Shown here one piece after another: positions 1 to 7,800 of a stretch of 10,000 nucleotides of DNA (positions are counted from its first letter, which is position 1; each line of letters begins with the position of its first letter). Under the pieces are notes generated by a model that ran no database searches, was not told the origin of the DNA, and was given only the letters and a program-made list of their open reading frames with translations. Source of the stretch: Chondrilla cf. caribensis (taxonomy: Eukaryota > Porifera > Demospongiae > Chondrillida > Chondrillidae); NCBI GenBank assembly GCA_964020155.1, contig OZ026556.1, positions 3,120,001 to 3,130,000 of the forward strand, given 5' to 3'. Made by a program: the position numbers and the translations under genes.

Positions 1-60
1 TGTGTGTGGCATTGTCATCAGATATAGTCAATGTCAAGCATATTGTATGACGCTGAGGTC

Positions 61-450
61 AGTAGCATAACAACTCTGAATCATCATGAACCATGAATAT
101 GTAACAGTCTATATAGTGCGCTAGGTGGATCTTGCCGTGTTGTGTAGCAACTGTGCTGGAAACAAGCATTTGAAGAATAATATCGGGTAACAAGCATGGC
201 AGGTATTGGAGATGAGATAACATCAATGGTATGTATCGGATATACCTTAGTATCTCAAATATGGACTACACAATATATATTATTACACATTGATGAAAAT
301 ATTAACAACTTTATAATATCATGGTGGTTATGCTGCTGACACAAAGACTATACAATGTGCTTGACAGTGAATGAATTCCATTGTTTTATTCCCTACTTGC
401 AAACTGATTAATCAACTGTGTCACTGAATATTTAAAGATTTCCGAATGAA
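61..450. repeat. Interspersed repeat, copy 1
   Basis: Three blocks of this stretch recur at 1035-1282: 61-130, 317-372 and 389-450. The ends of the inner part are inverted relative to each other: GTCAGTAGCATAAC at 59-72 is nearly the reverse complement of GTTATGCTGCTGAC at 327-340. That leaves a roughly 280-bp unit with short terminal inverted repeats. No coding capacity is visible. It resembles a small non-autonomous DNA element. Confidence 0.65.
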
Positions 451-498
451 GTATATGCATGAATGGCAAAACACCAACACATGTCAGAACACATGTAA

Positions 499-509
499 AC
501 ACACACACG

Positions 510-583
<74 letters not shown>
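499..583. repeat. (CA)n microsatellite
   Basis: An almost pure CA tract of about 85 bp with two GC interruptions near its start. It lies about 50 bp after the end of an interspersed-repeat copy (61-450). The long Thr-His and Val-Cys open frames across it are repeat readings, not genes. Confidence 0.98.
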
Positions 584-585
<2 letters not shown>

Positions 586-724
586 ATTGGGCACATTTGC
601 ATGCATACATATGTAAGTTAGTACCTGCTTTAATTTGTAGCCTTAAGGTATTGTTAATTATGCAAAACCTTCTCTTTTGCGCATGTGTGAGTATGTATAT
701 GTGTATGTGTTTACTTGTATACAA

Positions 725-940
<216 letters not shown>

Positions 941-1034
941 GTGCATTTTGGCCTCCATATGTGCCGTGTCATTTGACTTTCATGAGTAGGAACCGCCCAG
1001 ACAAAATAATACTGTTACACATTCATGGAGTTAC

Positions 1035-1282
1035 TATCATGGTTGTTATGCTTCTGATACCAACACTATACCATATGCTTGACTGTGAGGAATGTATAGT
1101 GTACAGTTAACCTAGTAGCATAACAACCATGAATCGTCATGAACCATGAAATTCAATATATAATACCAAATATTGCATGTGCATGTACTAGGTGGTTCCT
1201 GTCAAATAATACTCCGCAACTTTCCTACTTGTAAACCTAACTGTTCAACTGTGTCACTGAACGTTAAAGATTCCCAAATGAA
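1035..1282. repeat. Interspersed repeat, copy 2, rearranged
   Basis: Blocks 1035-1094, 1114-1200 and 1221-1282 match 317-372, 61-130 and 389-450 of copy 1, so the order of the first two blocks is exchanged. ATGGTTGTTATGCTTC at 1040-1055 and GTAGCATAACAACCAT at 1115-1130 are inverted repeats with one mismatch and could form a stem with a loop of about 60 nt. Confidence 0.65.
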
Positions 1283-1374
1283 CCCTGAACGCATTAGTGG
1301 ACTATTTTTAGTGTTTTCACTATTAGGATGAATTGAACACACAACACAGTGTCACACTCACACAAACACAGATG

Positions 1375-1376
<2 letters not shown>

Positions 1377-1443
<67 letters not shown>
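1377..1443. repeat. (CA)n microsatellite
   Basis: A pure CA tract of about 67 bp preceded by degenerate CA-rich sequence from about 1338. Like the tract at 499-583, it follows a copy of the same interspersed repeat, ending here at 1282. Confidence 0.98.
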
Positions 1444-1446
<3 letters not shown>

Positions 1447-1752
1447 CTTTCTAACTCGCTAACCCAGTAAGAAAGTTTGTATACATGAATACCACTTCCG
1501 GTTTGCCCAATTATGTTGTTTTCATAGATTAAAATCACAATATTAATTATTAACACCATCAATTCTGACATGCCCTACATGCAATATTAACACATTGTCA
1601 AACATGCATACAATATATTAATGTGAATGCAATGAATGATTGTATTAATTATTGTTCAAATACATTTATTTTCCTATTGTATTCTTAATATCCCCATAGA
1701 GTTGATTTATACAATGGTTAAATAATTCCATATATGTATGGTATTTTTATAG

Positions 1753-1899
1753 TGTTCGGCTACACCTGGAGTGGTTGGCTTTATTGATCATGTTACCAAT
1801 CCCAACCGAAATAAGACAGAAGTTATTGTTATTGGAGCTGATTGCTCAGTTTCAACACAGCCAATTGCCAGCTTGACTCCAGTGTTCAACTTAGTCCAG
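1753..1899 (+). CDS. Exon a: flytrap lobe 1, ligand-serine region
   Basis: Forty-nine codons, phase 0 at both ends. The acceptor is TTTTTATAG, and its own TAG is an in-frame stop, so the exon cannot extend further left. It begins at a cysteine that aligns with the conserved Cys of lobe 1 in GABA-B receptors. It ends in FNLVQ, close to the WNLVQ of GABA-B2. Cys31-Ser32 (in GADCSVST) align with the Cys-Ser of GABA-B1 that carries the GABA-contacting Ser246 (rat B1a numbering, from memory). There is a sequon at NKT. The donor is GTAAAC. Confidence 0.92.
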
Positions 1900-4800
1900 G
1901 TAAACTATTATAATGATAGATAAGAACAATTTGTAGCAAGTGTAAATTATAAAAGCTGTACAGTAAATATGACCATTATTATGACATTAAGTTACGAGTG
2001 AGATTAATATTTATAGATCAATGAATTTTGGTCTGTTCTCAGGCTACTCACTTATGCATTCTATTTAACTGCATTATTAATCAGTCGGAAAACTACATTT
2101 GTATTGGCAAATATTAAACATCTGAGTATGCAAACTCATGACCATTATGATCGTTGCTGACTCTATTAATGCCATTCGATCAATTTGTTGTGTAGATTTC
2201 GCCAGAGTCAACCTCTCCTCGACTGTCAGATACCATAACTTATCCCAAGTTTCTAAGAGTTGTTGCGCCTAATGACAAAATTGTAACTGGAATTGTGGAA
2301 CTCATGAAAACTCTTAATTGGAAGTATATTTCAATAATTACACAGGAAGAAGACATTTTTACATTGGTAAGCTTCATCATACCAGACAATAACACTTATA
2401 GTGTTTTATAGTCATCATTGGTTCCAGTATGTTATGATGCAGGTCTCAGTAAGGAAACATTCTTGCTCTTCTAGTGGTCTATATTGTGACCACCAAGGCA
2501 TAGAATATTGAGATATTTGACAATTAACAAACACTAGTTAAGGTGGTTTACATCCATTGCCATACCTTTGGCCATGTGAACAAAATTAATTATTATTATG
2601 AAGTTCTTTCATATATCTTCCAAATATTATTTAACTAGACTAGATTTTGTGTATTATATTATGTATTTTTATCAGGTGCTACACACTAACAGTGAAACAG
2701 CTAAAATCTAGGTTTGGGACCCAAAATTCAGTCAATTATGGGTCAAGAAATGGTTGCCTTTGTGATTTTCAGCCAGTTTTAGCCATAACTAGATTGATCA
2801 CTTAAGAAAATTAACCATTCCAACTACTTTACATTTGACAACTTATCTATAATAATAATAAGAATGTGTAAATAAACAGCATAGCATAAAGTGTAGGTCA
2901 TAAGCCAAAAGATCACATTATTAAGAAATGCCAATTAAGGAGGTTTCATGACAATAGTTGACGCATTTTAACTCCTTTGCGTGTGTTGGTGTGATGAATG
3001 ATACAGCACCACAAAGGGCCATGATTGTCTAATTATAATTTTTACTATAGAGGATGATTTGAATCATTCTGCGTGTACCCAGTATATTATATAATAGTTG
3101 TTATTTACAGACAAGAGATGTCCTTATTGAGGAAACTAGAAAAAGTAACTTGAACATTGCAGAGTCAGTTGGCTTTCCTACCCAAGAAAGTCCTCAAAAT
3201 GCTCTGAAGAGTTTAAAGGTACCTTGTCCTCTTTAAAATTGATAATAAATTACATTGTTAGTCCATTTCATGTGTAAAAGTGTTTTATATTCATGTTACT
3301 TGTCACTTCATACAGAAGAAATAAGCTTCAGTTCTGAATTTACATAGGCATCTCATGGAAGGGTGATCTTCATGAACTGCTATTCAGAATATGCCTTAGA
3401 AATAATGTGCCAGGTTAGTAAACCACTTGAACGTAATAATAAATGACATACACTAAATTCTTGTTAATCGGCCACAGTTTCATCCTCTACACCTTTTAAT
3501 CCACCCCGATTTCTCAGTACCAATGTAATGTTCAAGTACCAATGAAAATTCAGTTAATCTGCCACATTCTTTGAAAACGAATTGCAGAAGATTAACGATT
3601 ATTCACTGTACTTGGATACTAAGCTACACTGCACAATTATGCCATTTTATGGATTATATTGCAATGGTTGCAGTATTACTATTTAAATATACCCCTTTAA
3701 AAGATACAGCATTCAGATGTTTTAACGAGTCTGTAATTGTGAATACTTGCTCCTCTACAAGGCACTTCATCTAGGTATGACCTCACCAGATTATGCTTGG
3801 ATCAGACATACAGTACACTGAATTCTTGTTAATCGGCCACCTTTTCATCCTCCACACCTTTTAATCTGCCACAATTTCTCAGTACCAATGTAATGTTCAA
3901 GTACCAATGAATATTCAGTTATATCAAGAATTCAATGTAATTCACTAGCCAAGATATTTTTTACGTTCGTTACAAAGCTTCAGCGCACAACTTCTAGCCC
4001 AATTTCTAATTGTCGGCATTCGAAATTGGCCATCATTGTTGCGGTTACACGTAGGAACACATATATATATATTATATATTATATATCTATCTATCTATCG
4101 GACGAGCGTTACATACCGGAAGTCAAAATGAAAACAATATAGGGGCTGCCGCATCTGGGCATAGCACTAGCAGGGATATTATTTCATTGGTGGGTCAAGG
4201 AGGAAAATTATGTTGTCTAGTGAATTACATTGAATTCTTGATATGCATATTCATCATATTCTTGACAACACCTAGCCGTTCAACCATTTTCGCACAAATA
4301 TTCAGTTAATCTGACAAACTCATTAATCCACCACATTCTTTAAAAACGAACTGCAGCAGATATAACGATCATTCACTGTAATTGGATACTAAGCAACACT
4401 GCACAATTATGCCATTTTATGGATTTTATTGTAATGGTTGCAGTATTGCAACTTAAATATGTCCCTCAAAAGATACAGCATTCAGATGTTTTAATGAGTC
4501 TGTACTTGTGAATAATTGCTTCTCTTCAAGGCACTTCATCTAGGTATGACCACACCAGATTATGCTTGGATCAGTTTTGGATGGTACTTTGACGAATTTT
4601 GGGAGGATTCATACAAGAATCGTACCATGTATGATGCCTTCAATCATTGTACTCCCGCGGAACTTGAGCACATAGTTGATCAAATGATTCTAATTGATCT
4701 GTATTCGAGGCAAGATGAGAGAGATTCACACATCATTATTGGGGAGCTGGTGAGTGTAGTGCCTTTGAGTGCATGTGGGTAATATTAATCTGTAGCATAA

Positions 4801-7800
4801 CTATCTTAATCCTATATGTAAAAATATAGGATAAGACTACGTACGAACAAAGGTATAGAGAGCAGTGGAATTCAACATTTGCTAGATTAAATGACTCTCA
4901 AAGTCATCCAGATCGATTGGCTGATGGCAAGTTAATTTATGATACAATATGGCTGACAGCACTAGCTCTTCATAAAACTAATGAAGAACTAAAGACATTA
5001 GAGCAACATGCCAGTCTGGACAATTTCACCCTCAAACCCACAGACACACTGTCAGCAAGCATCTCGACTAAAATTTACAACAATGCATTGAATACAAGCT
5101 TTAATGGAGCCACTGTGAGTTAATATTCTCTGTGGATATAGAATTGATTTGTAAGACACAAGTTGAAGTGAAGACTCTGAGTTACAATTCTTTTTTAACT
5201 TGTAGGGGTTTCTTTATCTTCTTTCCAATGGTGATCGTGAACCTGAAGTCCGGTTTTATCAGTATAGAACTCAAGAAAGTTGTGAGTGTATTCATAGGTG
5301 TTGTAAAATTCCATGCAATCACACACTTAGTATAGTCCTGTATTATTAATTGGCTGGAATTGTATACATTATATCCAACCTTGACAACAGTTTCATTTCA
5401 ACAGATTTGATTTTTGTGATAAGGCAATTGCAATAATCATAATCAATTAGAAATTAATGATATTACTTAGTACCAAACAAAGATTATTTTACTTTACACT
5501 CTATATTATAATCACTCATCCTCTGTCATATACACATACAGCTCTGAAAAGAATATCTGTTGGTCGCATGGATGGCAGTCTAAAGTTAACAGTAGACCCT
5601 TTATACCAAGGTAATTCTCCATCATATTTTTCCCTTTCTTAATCTTACTATCTATATATTCCTAATTAAGTTCAGCATACACTTTCTCTGTACTCCCAGG
5701 TGGAACTCCAAAAAGTCACAATCACGAGACCATCCACACAGCACTCTTTGCTGTCTACACTGCTCTGTCTATTGTTGGTGTTCTATTCGCAATTGCCTGC
5801 CTTATCTTCAACCTGGTCTTCAGAAATAAGATGTGAGTTTATCCGAAGAAGACACATTTGTATAATGCTAATTAACAAGAGAGGGTGGCTGGAAGTATAC
5901 AGACACCATGCAGTACGCTTTTGCAATGAGCTCAACTTCAGATCGTAAGTATCCCTGGGCCAATATTGATCTGTACTGTGGAAATCAAATCAAGCTGCTA
6001 TACTGCTAACATTTAAATAATTGTTGACAATGTACTAAGATGTTGTGTTTTAGCCTATAGTCTAAGAGTCTATATTAAGGATTAATGACTTTAACTTCCA
6101 CTTACTGATCTTCCTGCTCCTCTGTAATTATTAAATTATATCCTCCAAGATCTATTAAACAAAATAATTGATAAGGTTGTCTGTATGTATGCCTTTTGGA
6201 AAATGTGTATATAGTGTCAACATGAGATAAGTTGCATTTAATAATATAGTTTGGTATATCATAGCATAAGGCAGTATATACATACACATAGCCTACCTAC
6301 ATTACAAGCCTTAGGTGTATTTTCCATTCATGCAGTGACTTTGTCAGATGTTTAACTGTTTCAATACTTCACCTTGTATTGCAGCATGATATCAATAATT
6401 GAAAAGAAGTTCATTACAGCATTATATTATGAGATCACTTATACACTTGCAGGATTGTGAAGCTCTCCAGTCCGTATCTCAATATAGTGTTCATCATTGG
6501 TATCAGTATGATTTACCTCCTGGTTGTATTCCTTGGAGTAGATGACAATTTGGTAAGTGTCAGCGTGATGAGTGGGTTCTGTCAGGCAACTGTGTGGATT
6601 GGAGTGATAGCCTTCACTTTGGTCTATGGAGTGGTGCTAGCAAAGACATTCAAGGTGTTCTTCATCTTTAAGAATCTTCAAGTTGCCAAACCGGACCGAA
6701 AAAAGGTTAGCAATATATAATATTATTATTATACACATTTCTTACGTTTGGAACATTACCCACCCATTGTGAAAATGCAAGAGTCGGTACTAATGATCTG
6801 TTATACAAAGACTTAATTGCTTATGCCTTACACTACTTAATGTGTTCCTAATAGTATAAAACCCCATCCCACCCCTCATGAGCTAACTGGGCAGTGGCAG
6901 TGAATGTACTGTCGAGGGCTGCATGGGAGATTAGTCACCGTAGTGTATTGTACTATAATAAGAGGCCTGCCTCTACTGCAGGGTAGTGGGAAAAGTATAT
7001 ATAAGTCTTAGAATGGGAATCAAACATTTATCAATGGAGGAAGCTTAACGTGCAGGCTTTTATGTAGTTCAAATTCTACTCTAATCCCACTCAGCCTCTG
7101 GGGTTGGCAGATGAGGGAGTGGTTCAGTTTGATAGGTACATGCTTCATACTGAATTTGCTACTAGATTGTTTCCTGGTACTTTTCAAATTTTACAGGTGA
7201 TTCAAGACTGGCATATGTTTCTTTTGATGGGAATATTGCTAGCAGTTGATGCCATCTTCCTAATTATTGTGACAGCTGTACCTCAAGCCATCCTGAGAGC
7301 ACAACTTCATGAAATAGCATCAACAGTGAGACATGCTTCTTGTGGTTTATTACAGTTGCTAATGTGTGTATTGTCTTTAATACATAATCCATACAGAATG
7401 GAGAACTACCAACTGAAGTGTATCAGTGTACTTCAGAAAGTGTCCAAATTTGGGCTCCAATTCTCTTGGTATACAAAATTATCGAGATTGTATTTAGTCT
7501 CATGTTTGCCTTTGAGACCAGAAAGATCAAAGTGAAGGAGCTGAATGACTCCAGAATGGTCATCTTCTCAGTCTACACCATTGTGGTAGCTGGCATTGCA
7601 GTGACTCCTGTCATTGTGTTATTGGGTGAAATGGTGACTGTGAAGTATGCCATTGTAGGGATTATCTGTCTTGTGTCATCAACTGTGCTCTTGGGAATGA
7701 ACTTCATTCCAAAGGTGAGACTGCCCTGTGCACACAAGTCTACAAGTGTCCCAATAACTAGTATTATGTATGTATACTAGTATTATGTGAATATAGGTCC

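Larger units (their letters stand above)
3414..4530. other. Intron between exons d and e (1117 nt)
   Basis: Starts GTTAGT and ends CTCTTCAAG. Apart from its first 30 bases or so, nearly all of it is accounted for by the two units of the tandem duplication and the element inserted in the second. The motif TTAATC-N-GCCAC and close variants recur at about 3464, 3552, 3830 and 3865. The 67-codon open frame at 3571-3774 lies wholly in the duplicated intron sequence and is not credible as a gene. Confidence 0.85.
3806..4574 (+). repeat. Tandem duplication, downstream unit, interrupted by insertion
   Basis: This copy includes the functional acceptor and the 5' end of exon e. Relative to the upstream 360-bp unit it carries about 375 additional bases at 3922-4296. 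Removing them restores near-collinearity with the upstream unit, which supports duplication first and insertion second. Confidence 0.85.

Noticed and set aside
194..229. Possible upstream exon ending at a GTATGT donor
   Set aside because: The reading frame is closed by TAA just upstream, no acceptor lies close, and the residues do not fit the GABA-B segment expected before exon a.
3571..3774. A 67-codon open frame
   Set aside because: It lies within duplicated intron sequence and crosses into the dead exon fragment in another frame. The downstream copy of the same DNA does not keep it open.
6860..7130. Possible tRNA-derived SINE or tRNA, from a TTCAAATTC B-box-like run near 7067
   Set aside because: No matching A box at the right distance and no cloverleaf could be drawn. 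The similarity is too short.
7104..7196. Extension of the TM4 exon to the left, since the frame is open
   Set aside because: The residues gained are not membrane or loop-like for this family. The TTTTCAAATTTTACAG acceptor at 7195-7196 is good, and phase 0 fits the previous exon exactly.
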